The notes beneath the pieces were generated by a model. The model ran no database searches. It was not told the origin of the DNA and worked only from the letters and a program-made list of their open reading frames with translations. Below, piece by piece: positions 26,041 to 35,512 of a DNA stretch of 64,000 bases. The translations under genes were made by a program, and so were the position numbers. Position 1 is the stretch's first letter. Each line of letters opens with the position of its first letter. The stretch comes from Polaromonas sp. (lineage in GTDB: Bacteria; Pseudomonadota; Gammaproteobacteria; Burkholderiales; Burkholderiaceae_C): positions 51,887 through 115,886 of the forward strand of contig NZ_JABBPC010000008.1 in the NCBI RefSeq assembly GCF_012927485.1. Direction: 5' to 3'.

Positions 26041-26527
26041 TCAGCCATCAGCAGGTTTCACAGGCGCGGCCACCTCGCCGGTAAAGCCGTAAAGCAGTCT
26101 TTTGGTAGTCGCCTCGATGCGACCTTCTGCCGGCACATTGGACACGATCTCCCAGCCATTGTCTTTGGCCAATGCCAGCGCTTGCGCAAACGCCTGGTTT
26201 GGCGGAATAGCCAGTTTCAATGAGGCCAGGTCTGGATAGGCCTCGCGCTGCAGGGTAGCAACCTTCGCCCAGGGGTAGTCTGTAGGGACAGGAGTGGCCA
26301 AAAAAAAAGGCATCCTGGGTATCGGTGCCTATGTCATTGATGGCCGGATAGGTCCGGCCCGCATACTCCCACTGGATGGCCATTACGATCAATGCCAGCG
26401 ATGCAGCGATGCCCAGCACCTTTCACCCAAGTCTGCAGCCCGGCAACGTCCAAGCGGTCGCGCCACGCCATGGCCAAGCCGATGATGGCCAGAAGTCCCA
26501 GAATCAGGAACCAGCGAAATAAAGTCC
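26041..26527 (-). pseudogene. DUF1499 family protein, frameshifted
   Basis: A DUF1499-like protein is spread over three frames. An N-terminal membrane piece (RWFLILGLLAIIGLAMAWRD, about 26470-26525) runs to LQTWV. The frame then shifts near 26425 to one reading VLGIAASLALIVMAIQWEYA and TYPAINDIGTDTQDA. It shifts again at a run of nine T (on this strand, near 26300-26310) to FFLATPVPTDYPW, YPDLASLKLAIPPNQAF and GWEIVSNVPAEGRIEATTKR. The pieces together give a normal DUF1499 protein. No ATG is visible for the first piece, right behind the sterol-desaturase stop. Two single-base indels mean either a pseudogene or sequencing errors; the function is unknown. Confidence 0.75.
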
Positions 26528-26533
26528 TGTTGA

Positions 26534-27397
26534 TTATGAAATGTGGTGATCAGACCAAGTCCGGTGGTTGATGGCGTAGTCCCGCACTTCACCCTTGAAC
26601 GGCATCATCAGCACGCCATCCAGACGTGCTACCTCACGCGGATCGGTATGACCGTGAATACCAAAAGTCATACCCAGTTGGCCGGCGCGGGGCTGCTCGC
26701 GATAGGTGCCTAACAGGCGATCCCACCAAGACAAGTTGAATCCAAAGTTGGAGTTGGTCTCGTCATCCTCGATGGAATGGTGCACGCGGTGCATGTCGGG
26801 CGTGACGATGATCCAGCGTAGCATGCGGTCCAGGGTTGCAGGCAGACGGATGTTGCCGTGGTTGAACATAGCCGCCGTGCTGAGCACTACCTCAAAGATT
26901 ACCACCGCGACGATAGGCGGACCCAGGACGGTGATGGTGGCAAACTTAATCAGCATCGACAGCACGATCTCTACAGGGTGAAAGCGCGACCCGGTGGTCA
27001 GGTCGTAGTCCAGGTCAGCGTGGTGCACACGGTGTAGCCGCCACAGCGCAGGGACGGCGTGAACCATGACGTGTTGCAGCCAGATAACAAAATCCATGGC
27101 GATGACGGCTAGCGGCACGGCGAGCCAAAACGGCACCTGAAAATGGTTGAGTACACCCCAGCCATTGGCCGCGCAATAGGCTGCCACTCCCACCGCCGCG
27201 GCGGGCCAAAGCAGTCGCAGTAGCACCGTATTGAGGACTACCAAACCAAGGTTGCTGCCCCAGCGCAAGTATCTGGACAGGGTCAACACACGTTGAGGCG
27301 CCAACGCCTCCCAAATGCCAATCAAGGCGAAACCGCCAAAGAAGAGACTCAGCCGGATTGCCGGCTCGTGCGCAAGGACAAACTGTTCAAATTGCAT
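26534..27397 (-). CDS. Sterol desaturase/fatty acid hydroxylase family membrane protein
   Basis: A 287-residue integral membrane di-iron oxygenase family member. The His-box motifs are HVMVH (about 108), HRVHHAD (about 122-128) and HRVHHS (about 207-212), with further His in SRFHPVE. About four membrane segments surround them. The family hydroxylates or desaturates lipids and sterol-like compounds; the substrate here is unknown. The ATG ending at 27397 is preferred over the GTG at 27409, because that GTG lies within the GGAG ribosome site six bases upstream. It is divergent from the ArsR-rhodanese gene over an inverted-repeat operator, so the same repressor may control it. Confidence 0.88.
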   Translation of the reverse strand: MQFEQFVLAHEPAIRLSLFFGGFALIGIWEALAPQRVLTLSRYLRWGSNLGLVVLNTVLLRLLWPAAAVGVAAYCAANGWGVLNHFQVPFWLAVPLAVIAMDFVIWLQHVMVHAVPALWRLHRVHHADLDYDLTTGSRFHPVEIVLSMLIKFATITVLGPPIVAVVIFEVVLSTAAMFNHGNIRLPATLDRMLRWIIVTPDMHRVHHSIEDDETNSNFGFNLSWWDRLLGTYREQPRAGQLGMTFGIHGHTDPREVARLDGVLMMPFKGEVRDYAINHRTWSDHHIS

Positions 27398-27449
27398 AGT
27401 CGTCTCCACTTATCTATCGCAAAAATTTGCGTTAGTTTATTAATCATTC

Positions 27450-27469
27450 ATTCTAACGGATGTTAGAAT
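27450..27469. promoter_or_regulatory. ArsR-type operator between the desaturase and ArsR-rhodanese genes
   Basis: ATTCTAAC-GGAT-GTTAGAAT is a perfect inverted repeat with 8-bp arms and a 4-bp spacer. It covers TAGAAT (27464-27469), a good -10 hexamer for the regulator gene, whose ATG begins 7 bp later. TTAATCAT occurs as a direct repeat on both sides (27440-27447 and 27471-27478). The size, AT-rich arms and position over the promoter fit an ArsR/SmtB or BigR-like autoregulatory site. Confidence 0.72.
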
Positions 27470-27476
27470 ATTAATC

Positions 27477-28139
27477 ATGAACAATCGATCACTCAAAGAC
27501 CTTTTGTACGAGCAGGTCGCCCGTGTGGGGAAGGCGCTTTCCAGCCCGAAGCGGCTGGAGATCCTGGAAATGCTGGCTCAGGGTGAGAAGGCAGTGGAGA
27601 CGATTTCCGCTGAAGTGGCCATCGATAACAAGCTGGCCAGTGCGCATCTGAAGGCATTGAAGGAGGCCCGCCTGGTACAAACCCGTCGCGATGGCAAACG
27701 CATGTTTTATAGCCTCACCGGGAGCGATGTTGCTCAGCTAGGCGTCACGCTTCGCCAGGTGGCGGAGGAGCATCTGGTCGAACTGCGCATGGCGCTGCAG
27801 CAGATGATGGCGGAGCCGGACCGCATGGTCAGCGTGGGAGGCAAAGAGTTGATGGCTCAGGCCAAACGCGGCGAGATCATCGTGCTCGATGTCCGCCCCG
27901 AGAACGAATACAACACGGCCCATCTGCCGCATGCGCGCTCATTGCCGTTGTCGGAGCTGGCCCATCGCTTGGCCGAGTTGCCCCGCGACGTCGAGATCGT
28001 CGCGTACTGTCGCGGCCCGTTTTGCCTGATGTCTAACGAGGCGGTCAAGCTGCTGCAAGCCCGTGGCTACCATGCCCGAAAAACATTCGATGGGGTGAGC
28101 GAGTGGCTGGCAGCAGGTCTGCCGATTGCAAAAAACTGA
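27477..28139 (+). CDS. ArsR-family regulator fused to a rhodanese domain
   Basis: A 220-residue fusion. Residues about 1-95 are an ArsR winged helix (GKALSSPKRLEILEMLAQGE, IDNKLASAHLKALKEARLVQ, RDGKRMFYSL). Residues about 118-215 are a rhodanese domain (IIVLDVRPENEYNTAHLPHA) with active-site loop YCRGPFCLMS. The helix-turn-helix part has no cysteine, so it cannot sense metal or persulfide as BigR/SqrR do; the rhodanese Cys pair is the likely sensor of sulfane sulfur (inference). The ATG follows the -10 closely and has no Shine-Dalgarno, suggesting a leaderless mRNA. It heads a cluster with DsrE and rhodanese genes. Confidence 0.9.
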   Translation: MNNRSLKDLLYEQVARVGKALSSPKRLEILEMLAQGEKAVETISAEVAIDNKLASAHLKALKEARLVQTRRDGKRMFYSLTGSDVAQLGVTLRQVAEEHLVELRMALQQMMAEPDRMVSVGGKELMAQAKRGEIIVLDVRPENEYNTAHLPHARSLPLSELAHRLAELPRDVEIVAYCRGPFCLMSNEAVKLLQARGYHARKTFDGVSEWLAAGLPIAKN

Positions 28140-28157
28140 TTACTTAGGGAGAAACTT

Positions 28158-28508
28158 ATGCCATCGATCCTGTTCATCCTCAACGATGCCCCTTATGGCA
28201 ACGAGCGAGCTTACAACGCACTTCGTCTGGCGGCAGCGGTAGCCGGCAAAGAAGGACAGCAAGTTCGGATGTTCCTGATGGCCGATGCGGTGACCTGTGC
28301 CAAAAATGGGCAGAAAGTACCGGAGGGTTATTACAACGCGCAACTGATGCTGGGCAAGGTCGCGCGCAAGGGCGAAGTGCTGCTGTGCGGCACCTGTATG
28401 GACGCACGTGGTCTGCGGGTTGAAGAGATCATGGAGGGGGCCCAGCGCGGCACTCTGGCACAGCTAGCCGACTGGACCGTCGAGGCTGACAAAGTGCTTG
28501 TGTTCTGA
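28158..28508 (+). CDS. DsrE-family protein
   Basis: A 116-residue protein of the DsrE/DsrF/TusD fold, opening SILFILNDAPYGNERAYNALR and containing VRMFLMADAVTCAKNGQKVP and LLCGTCMDARGL. The Cys in CGTCMDARG matches the persulfide-carrying position of the family. Such proteins relay sulfane sulfur or act in sulfur-stress responses. A good ribosome site (GGGAGAAA) lies before the ATG, 18 bp after the regulator gene, so the two are co-transcribed. Confidence 0.88.
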   Translation: MPSILFILNDAPYGNERAYNALRLAAAVAGKEGQQVRMFLMADAVTCAKNGQKVPEGYYNAQLMLGKVARKGEVLLCGTCMDARGLRVEEIMEGAQRGTLAQLADWTVEADKVLVF

Positions 28509-28529
28509 ATTTAATGACTGGAGGAAAAC

Positions 28530-28916
28530 ATGAGACTACCCCTGATCACAGCCACGCTGCTGGCTATTGCCTTGCAAGTCAGGCCGTTTCCTGCCGTTGC
28601 TGAAGAAAAAGCCGTCGTAGAGGCGATGGAGTCCTATCTGGATTTCGTTGACTATGGAGGCGCCACCATCTTGCCGGAGCAAATACCGAAGGGTGACTGG
28701 AAGAAATTCTTCATCATTGACACCCGTGATAAGGATCAGTTCACCAAAGAACACATTCCCGGCGCCGTCAACATCGAATGGCGCCGCACTCTAGCCGAGC
28801 GAACTCGCATTCCAAAAGACAAGCCAGTGCTGCTTTATTGCAACACGGGATTGTTGTCAGCCCAAGCTGGCTTTGCGCTGCGGGTAGCCGGCTATGAGAA
28901 TGTGTGCATCTTGTAA
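28530..28916 (+). CDS. Periplasmic rhodanese-family protein, truncated by a nonsense codon
   Basis: A signal peptide (LITATLLAIALQVRPFPAVAEE) is followed by a rhodanese domain: FFIIDTRDKDQFTKEHIPGA and active-site LLYCNTGLLSAQA. The frame stops at TAA (28914-28916) within YENVCIL. Reading on, the same frame continues GGFAEWKAKEG and meets TGA at 28980-28982. Rhodaneses end this domain with L-x-GG-F/I-x-x-W, so the TAA almost certainly replaced a codon such as CAA. The product lacks the last helix (21 residues) and may be unstable. GGAGG lies before the ATG, 22 bp after the DsrE gene. Either a recent pseudogene or a sequencing error. Confidence 0.82.
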   Translation: MRLPLITATLLAIALQVRPFPAVAEEKAVVEAMESYLDFVDYGGATILPEQIPKGDWKKFFIIDTRDKDQFTKEHIPGAVNIEWRRTLAERTRIPKDKPVLLYCNTGLLSAQAGFALRVAGYENVCIL

Positions 28917-29087
28917 GGCGGCTTTGCTGAATGGAAAGCCAAGGAAGGTACCGATACGGCTGAAAAAGCAACTACCCCTTGAAGCGGTTTGCTACCATTC
29001 TGGGTGCAGGCGCTGATTCGCGCATTGGCCGGTCACCGTCGGCATACCCCGCTATCGGTGGCGACTTGCCCTCTCCTGGAGTTTTAC

Positions 29088-29498
29088 ATGAGCAGCGAAT
29101 ACATTTTTTTCGACGAAGCGCTCCGAGACCGTTTCATTGGCTTTGTTACCAATCACGGAATTTCCAGCCAGGTTCGGCCTGACCAGATCGAGGGGTTTGT
29201 GGTTGAACTACCTGATGGGCTGTCAGAGGACATCCAGTCGGCCATAGAGGCAGAAAACGAGGTGTTGATGGAACTGCAACGAGATATGGTCAACGCTGCA
29301 GAGGGCGACGAGGCTCGGGATGTGATGGGCATTACCGTGACGTTGCCTGACGGCCAATCTTGCTTGGTTCGTCTACCGGCCGCTTATGGACGCCGTCTGG
29401 TCGAGCACTTCACCTTCCAGGAAATTCACGAGCTTGTCTCTGTCATTGCCCAGAACGTGGCTAATCCAGTGACCGGATCTTTGTGTAGCCAAACTTGA
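29088..29498 (+). CDS. Conserved-looking protein of unknown function in the sulfur cluster
   Basis: A 136-residue acidic protein, MSSEYIFFDEALRDRFIGFV to SLCSQT. The start at 29088 is chosen for the CTGGAG ribosome site seven bases upstream; the open frame runs further up. It has no membrane segment or signal peptide and only one or two cysteines. The segments VELPDGLSEDIQSAIEAENEV and ITVTLPDGQSCLVRLPA look like two related strand-helix units. I do not recognise a family. It follows the rhodanese gene by 105 bp on the same strand. Confidence 0.65.
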   Translation: MSSEYIFFDEALRDRFIGFVTNHGISSQVRPDQIEGFVVELPDGLSEDIQSAIEAENEVLMELQRDMVNAAEGDEARDVMGITVTLPDGQSCLVRLPAAYGRRLVEHFTFQEIHELVSVIAQNVANPVTGSLCSQT

Positions 29499-29535
29499 CG
29501 CTAAGGAGGGTCAATATTCAAGCGGCGCCGACAGT

Positions 29536-29843
29536 TGGGAAAACCAGCGCGCGGCAGCTACCGTTGAGGTGCGAAAAAACGGTTCAGCTGGGCCAACACC
29601 ATTTTTCAGCAAGTCGCCTGCGTGAAAGACAGGTGGGTTCTCCCGCACAATCACGGGGCGAATATCCAGCTCCTCTCCGACATACACCTGGAATCAAATA
29701 CACGCCGGCTACGCGCGCAAAAGATAACAGCTGGGTTTCAAGCCCGATTTATTGATCGAAATCGCCTCGTAGCCCAGACGCGCATTCGTTGCGCGCTAAA
29801 AAGAGGGTCAAAATTAGAAGTTTCCGTGCAATGGGACAATTCG
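29536..29843 (+). pseudogene. Remnant of a second metallophosphoesterase copy
   Basis: Two blocks match the intact segment at 24652-25696: 29536-29699 (its left end, including the first 14 codons) and 29707-29843 (the last 22 codons and downstream flank). Between them, 744 bp of the intact copy are replaced by seven bases. The resulting frame is shifted, the GTG start has become GCG, and no metal-binding motif beyond the first DIHLE remains. It ends 4 bp before the permease gene, so it now supplies that gene's upstream region. Confidence 0.88.
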
Positions 29844-29847
29844 CGCA

Positions 29848-30606
29848 ATGGAGTTATTGATTGTTTCGTTCGCCTCCTTGGCGGCAGGGTTTGTGGACTC
29901 GATCGTCGGGGGCGGCGGCCTGATTCTGGTGCCGACCCTGTTTGCCGTTTTTCCCACCACGCAACCGGCCACGCTGTTCGGCGTGAACAAGGGGGCCTCG
30001 GTATGGGGCACGGCTGTGGCTACCGCTCAGTATGCCCGGCGCGTGAACTTGCGATGGGCAGCGTTGCTACCCGCGGCAGCAATGGGATTTGTCGCTTCGT
30101 TGGCTGGTGCCTGGTTAGTCACAAGCATTTCCGCAGGATTTTTACGCAAGGCACTGCCCTTCGTGTTGCTGGCGGTGCTGATCTACACCTTGGTCAAGAA
30201 AGAACTGGGTCGGCACCATACGCCTCGTTTTACGGGCCATGCCGAAACGGCTGTTGCCTGTTGCATAGCTCTGTTGCTGGGTTTCTACGATGGATTTTTC
30301 GGCCCGGGGACTGGAAGTTTTTTAGTCTTTTTGTTTGTGCGCTGGCTAGGCTACGACTTTCTAAACGCCTCAGCTTCCGCCAAGCTCCTCAATACCGCCA
30401 CCAATCTGGCGGCGCTGGCGCTGTTTGCCTACACCGGACATATCTGGTGGCATTTCGCCTTGACCATGGCGGTGGCGAATGTGGCGGGCAGCTTGCTCGG
30501 CACGCGGCTGGCGCTTAAACACGGCGCGGGCTTCGTGCGTCTGGTGTTTATCGGGGTAGTAAGCACGCTAATTTTGAAAACCGGGTTTGACGCTTTTCTG
30601 AAATAG
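29848..30606 (+). CDS. TSUP (TauE/SafE) family permease
   Basis: A 252-residue inner-membrane protein with about eight hydrophobic segments and the family repeat signature: LAAGFVDSIVGGGGLILVPT near residues 9-28 and LLGFYDGFFGPGTGSFLVFL near 144-163. TSUP proteins export or import sulfite, sulfonates or related organosulfur anions. It follows the ArsR-rhodanese/DsrE/rhodanese cluster, which supports a sulfur-related substrate. Its upstream sequence is the duplicated remnant, so its promoter may be new. No Shine-Dalgarno is evident before the ATG at 29848. Confidence 0.88.
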   Translation: MELLIVSFASLAAGFVDSIVGGGGLILVPTLFAVFPTTQPATLFGVNKGASVWGTAVATAQYARRVNLRWAALLPAAAMGFVASLAGAWLVTSISAGFLRKALPFVLLAVLIYTLVKKELGRHHTPRFTGHAETAVACCIALLLGFYDGFFGPGTGSFLVFLFVRWLGYDFLNASASAKLLNTATNLAALALFAYTGHIWWHFALTMAVANVAGSLLGTRLALKHGAGFVRLVFIGVVSTLILKTGFDAFLK

Positions 30607-30655
30607 TCGTGACGTCGCTAGGACCATGGTTAAAGCCCCAAGGCCTGCGCCCGAT

Positions 30656-32761
30656 CTAGTCCGCGTTCGGGTCGAGCGCCGTGACGGGTGGTACGAATTT
30701 GCTGACCGCTTCGGCAATCGCCGTCGCTTTCTTGGCGGCCTTAGCCACTTTTGCCGCCGCCGCTGCAGCCTGCAGCCCCGCCGGGGGTACAGGCGCTGCA
30801 CCGCCCACCCCGGTTACAAGCAGCCCGGCCATGTCAGCCGCCAAACGTGGTTTGCCAATCGGTGCGCCAGCCAACCCTTTCTGCACCGCTGCCATGTCTT
30901 CCTCGCTGGGATACTGGCCGAGCAGCACATAGTCGAACACCCGACGGGCAATGGGCGCGGCCACACCCGCACCCCAGCCGGCGTTTTCAACGATTACCGC
31001 CAGCGCAATTTTGGGGTTGTCAGCCGGCGCAAATGCCATATACACCGCGTGATCGCGCTGGTGCTCCTCCAGCTTGGCACCGTTATATTTGTCCTTCTGG
31101 CCGATCGTCACCGCCTGTGCCGTACCGGTTTTTCCGGCACTCAGATAACCCGCCCCGGCAAACACTCTGGCCGAAGTGCCTTCCAGCGTCACGCCCACCA
31201 ACGCTTTGTGGACAATGGCCAGGTTTTCGGCCTTGTAGCCTAAATCGACGGGAGGTTCTGCGGGCAGCGGGTGCATCGTGTGCGTCAACGGGTCTTGCGT
31301 GCCGATCACCAGCCGCGGCTTGTGCTTGATGCCATTGTTAGCCAGAATTGCGGTGGCCTGCGCCAGCTGCAGCATGGTGAAAGTGTTGTAACCCTGTCCA
31401 ATTCCCAAGGAAATGGTCTCACCCAGATACCATTTTTTCTGCTCTGGCTTTTTATAGGTATTGCGCTTCCATTCCTGGCTAGGCAGCACTCCGCGCACTT
31501 CGCCGTTAATGTCGATACCAGTGATCTGCCCAAAGCCCAGCGGCTTCATGAAGTCATGGATCGTGTCGACGCCAAGGTCGTTGGCCAATGAATAGAAGTA
31601 CACGTTGCTGGATTTCACGATGGCGCGGTACATATCCACCGCGCCCAACGCGATGTCGCCGTGGCTGCGGAAGGTGTGCCCTCCAAATGTGTAGGAAGCG
31701 TTGTCATTGACGATAAAGCTTGGCGAACGCTTGCCGGTTTGCAGCGCTGCCATGGCCATGAACGGCTTGTAGGTCGAGCCAGGCGGGTAGGTGCCGCGAA
31801 GTGCACGGTTCAACAACGGCTTATCAATAGACTCGTTCAGGGCCTGCCAGCTTTCGGTATCAATACCGTCAACGAAAAGGTTGGGATCGAACGTCGGCTT
31901 GCTCACGAACGCCAACACGTCGCCGGTCTTCGGATCCAACGCCACCAGCGCACCTCGACGGTTCCCGAACATGTCTTCGACTAATTTTTGCAGCCGGATG
32001 TCCAGCGACAGCATGACGGTATCGCCGGGCGTGGCGGGATTGGTGGCAAGCTTGCGCACGGCCCGACCGGCGGCGGACGTTTCGACCTGTTCGACACCCG
32101 TGGTGCCGTGCAGTTGCTGTTCGAAACTTTGCTCAACGCCGAGCTTGCCAATGTAGTCGGTGCCGCGGTAATTACCTTCATCGTCACTATCCTGGATGAT
32201 CTCCTTCTCCGCCGGGTTGATGCGCCCCATATAACCAATTACGTGGCTGCCCAACTCCCCAAGGGGGTAGCTGCGGAACAACCGGGCCTTGATGTCTACA
32301 CCCGGAAAACGAAAGCGCTGCGCCGCGAACCGTGCCACTTCCTCGTCGGTCAGGCGGGTGCGTATGGGCAGTGATTCAAAATTCTTCGACTCATCGCGCA
32401 GGCGTTTGAAGCGGCGCTTGTCGCGCAACTGGATGTCCACCACCTTCCCCAGCGCCGTGATGGTTTCATCCAGATTGTCGATCTTGGACGGTGTAATCTC
32501 GAGCGTATAAGCCGAGTAGTTGGACGCCAGTACGACGCCGTTGCGGTCCAGAATCAAGCCGCGGTTGGGGACAATAGGAACGATGGCGGTGCGGTTGCTT
32601 TCTGCCTGTTCGTTCAAGTCCTCGTGGCGAACCACCTGCAGAAACACCAGCCGCGCGATCAGCAACGCGAAAGCAAAGAGCACCACCAGACTGGCCACCA
32701 GTACACGTGAACGGAAGCGGCACAGGTCAACTTCAACGTTTCTAAGTTCAGTCATGGACAT
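30656..32761 (-). CDS. mrdA: Peptidoglycan D,D-transpeptidase MrdA (penicillin-binding protein 2)
   Basis: A 701-residue class B penicillin-binding protein for lateral wall synthesis in rod-shaped cells. An N-terminal membrane anchor (about 20-43) is followed by the dimerisation domain. The transpeptidase has STYK (Ser329-Lys332), SSN (384-386) and KTGTAQ (544-549). The last 60 residues form an Ala/Pro/Lys-rich tail, longer than in E. coli. It works with RodA, MreC and MreD on the periplasmic face. It is the last gene of mreB-mreC-mreD-mrdA; rodA, often next, is not in the window. Confidence 0.96.
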   Translation of the reverse strand: MSMTELRNVEVDLCRFRSRVLVASLVVLFAFALLIARLVFLQVVRHEDLNEQAESNRTAIVPIVPNRGLILDRNGVVLASNYSAYTLEITPSKIDNLDETITALGKVVDIQLRDKRRFKRLRDESKNFESLPIRTRLTDEEVARFAAQRFRFPGVDIKARLFRSYPLGELGSHVIGYMGRINPAEKEIIQDSDDEGNYRGTDYIGKLGVEQSFEQQLHGTTGVEQVETSAAGRAVRKLATNPATPGDTVMLSLDIRLQKLVEDMFGNRRGALVALDPKTGDVLAFVSKPTFDPNLFVDGIDTESWQALNESIDKPLLNRALRGTYPPGSTYKPFMAMAALQTGKRSPSFIVNDNASYTFGGHTFRSHGDIALGAVDMYRAIVKSSNVYFYSLANDLGVDTIHDFMKPLGFGQITGIDINGEVRGVLPSQEWKRNTYKKPEQKKWYLGETISLGIGQGYNTFTMLQLAQATAILANNGIKHKPRLVIGTQDPLTHTMHPLPAEPPVDLGYKAENLAIVHKALVGVTLEGTSARVFAGAGYLSAGKTGTAQAVTIGQKDKYNGAKLEEHQRDHAVYMAFAPADNPKIALAVIVENAGWGAGVAAPIARRVFDYVLLGQYPSEEDMAAVQKGLAGAPIGKPRLAADMAGLLVTGVGGAAPVPPAGLQAAAAAAKVAKAAKKATAIAEAVSKFVPPVTALDPNAD

Positions 32762-32874
32762 GAGACTGGGCGCCCGCTAATAAGTGCCGCGAAACGCAGG
32801 TGCAAGGCAGAAAAATCGCCTCGCTCCCTCGGCCAGCAGCAGGCGGCGCGAAGTGAACAGCGCGGAGGCCACAT

Positions 32875-33393
32875 TCACAACGGTCGATTCTCATCCGGGT
32901 CGGGCGCGCGGCGCTGGGGCACCAGCAGCAGCACGCTGACGACCGGCCACAACAAAGACTCCGCAAGCGGGGCCACCAGCAGGACCCAGCCCGGAAAAAT
33001 CCCGCCGCCTAGCATGCGGATAACGAGCTCCACGCCGTGCGCTGCTGCAAAAATTGGAAGCACCTGCAGTGCCTGCGATGGCACCGAGAACCAGAGCAGT
33101 CGGCGATGAATAATAGAGGCGAAAAAGCTCAGCGCCGTGTAAGACAGCGCATGCTGCCCGAGCAGGGAAGACTGGTGCACATCCATGGTCAGGCCGAAGA
33201 TAAAGGCGACGCCAATTCCCACCCGCAGTGGTTGGTGCACATTCCAGAAAACGAGCACCAACGCCAGAAAGTCCGGCATCCAGGGCACGCGCCCCAACGG
33301 CAGCATGTCCAGTAGCATCGCTGCAATCAGGCTGAACCAAATAAAGACCGGATTGGCGGGTAACAGCAATTGCTGCCCGGTTCGCATAATCAT
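32875..33393 (-). CDS. mreD: Rod shape-determining protein MreD
   Basis: A 172-residue inner-membrane protein with about five hydrophobic segments and the family patterns FSLIAAMLLDMLPLGRVPWM, VGIAFIFGLTMDVHQSSLLGQ and HALSYTALSFF. It belongs to the elongasome. Its start overlaps the mreC stop by 4 bp (ATGA), which implies translational coupling. The last 15 residues are charged. Confidence 0.95.
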   Translation of the reverse strand: MIMRTGQQLLLPANPVFIWFSLIAAMLLDMLPLGRVPWMPDFLALVLVFWNVHQPLRVGIGVAFIFGLTMDVHQSSLLGQHALSYTALSFFASIIHRRLLWFSVPSQALQVLPIFAAAHGVELVIRMLGGGIFPGWVLLVAPLAESLLWPVVSVLLLVPQRRAPDPDENRPL

Positions 33394-34310
33394 TTGGCAG
33401 CTCTTTTCTTGGCGGGAACGTCTGGCGCAGCGCTATCGGGCCGAGGCGGTATCTGATTCGTGAGAGGCTTAACCACCATGACGTGCAGTGCGCCTGAGAC
33501 GAGCGCTTGCGGCGTGCAGTAAATTTTGGCGAAAGCCGACTGAGCGCGCCGCTCAATCCGGCTGATCTTGGCCACGGGCAAACCCGGAGGGTAGACGCCA
33601 TCGACCCCGCTGGTGGTCAGCAAGTCGCCCTGCTGCAAGTCAGAATTGCTGCCCATGAAGCGCAACTCCAGCCCGCTGCCGGAAGCGGTGGGGTCGCCAT
33701 AGGCCACACTGCGCGCGCCGGTCCGCACATTGAGCACGGGGATGGCCAGATCACGGTCCACCACCAGCGTGACTTCGCTGACCAGCGGATAGACGCGCGT
33801 GACCTGCCCCAGGACACCGGATTCGTCCAGCACCGGCGAACCCAGATCCACCCCCTGGAGCAAGCCTTTGTCGATAATGACTTTGCGCGTGTAAGGGTCC
33901 GCCGCGTCATACAGCACTTCGGCAGCCATGACCGACGTAGCGAGCTGTTTGCGCAATCCCAGCAAGTTACGCAACCGGTTGTTTTCGAGAATCAGCTGCT
34001 CGACCTGGCCGGCGCGCAACGATTGCAGCGCCAATTTTTTGCCGGCGTCTTCACTGTCGGATTTAGCCTGGGTCAGACTGGTCAAGTAGTTGTTACCGCT
34101 TTTGAATAAATGTACCGGTTGCAGAGCCAGCCACTGCACCGGGTACAAGGCCGTGATCAGCACCGCGCGAACCGGCTGGGTGATTTGAAAGCGTGCGTCG
34201 GCGACCATCAGAAGCAGCGACAGTGCGCTAAAGAACACCCATTTTGAAAACGCCGTAGGTCCCTGTTTAAAAAAGGGCGGAGGTGATTTATCGAGGGTTC
34301 CTAAGGACAT
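33390..34310 (-). CDS. mreC: Rod shape-determining protein MreC
   Basis: A 306-residue bitopic protein. A short cytoplasmic start, a membrane helix (about 25-42, WVFFSALSLLLMVADARF), a coiled coil (about 75-110) and the periplasmic beta domain (AAEVLYDAADPYTRKVIIDK, GQVTRVYPLVSEVTLVVD, GDLLTTSGVDGVYPPGLPVA) are visible. MreC links MreB filaments to PBP2. The C-terminal 30 residues are Pro/Ala/Lys-rich. It lies between mreB (74 bp) and mreD (4-bp overlap). Confidence 0.95.
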   Translation of the reverse strand: MSLGTLDKSPPPFFKQGPTAFSKWVFFSALSLLLMVADARFQITQPVRAVLITALYPVQWLALQPVHLFKSGNNYLTSLTQAKSDSEDAGKKLALQSLRAGQVEQLILENNRLRNLLGLRKQLATSVMAAEVLYDAADPYTRKVIIDKGLLQGVDLGSPVLDESGVLGQVTRVYPLVSEVTLVVDRDLAIPVLNVRTGARSVAYGDPTASGSGLELRFMGSNSDLQQGDLLTTSGVDGVYPPGLPVAKISRIERRAQSAFAKIYCTPQALVSGALHVMVVKPLTNQIPPRPDSAAPDVPAKKRAAK

Positions 34311-34384
34311 GGTTCGCGGTCAAGCGGTACCCGCTTCCTGCGGTCAGTGTGAAGGGCGGCGTGAGGGTCGTAGTGAGAGGGCTG

Positions 34385-35476
<1,092 letters not shown>

Positions 35477-35512
35477 TTATATATTTAGTTAATGATTCAG
35501 GGAAGTTAGGCG

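Noticed and set aside
29622..30518. 298-codon frame joining the metallophosphoesterase remnant to a frame over the permease
   Set aside because: After the remnant it runs out of frame through the TSUP gene; the permease frame has the family signatures.
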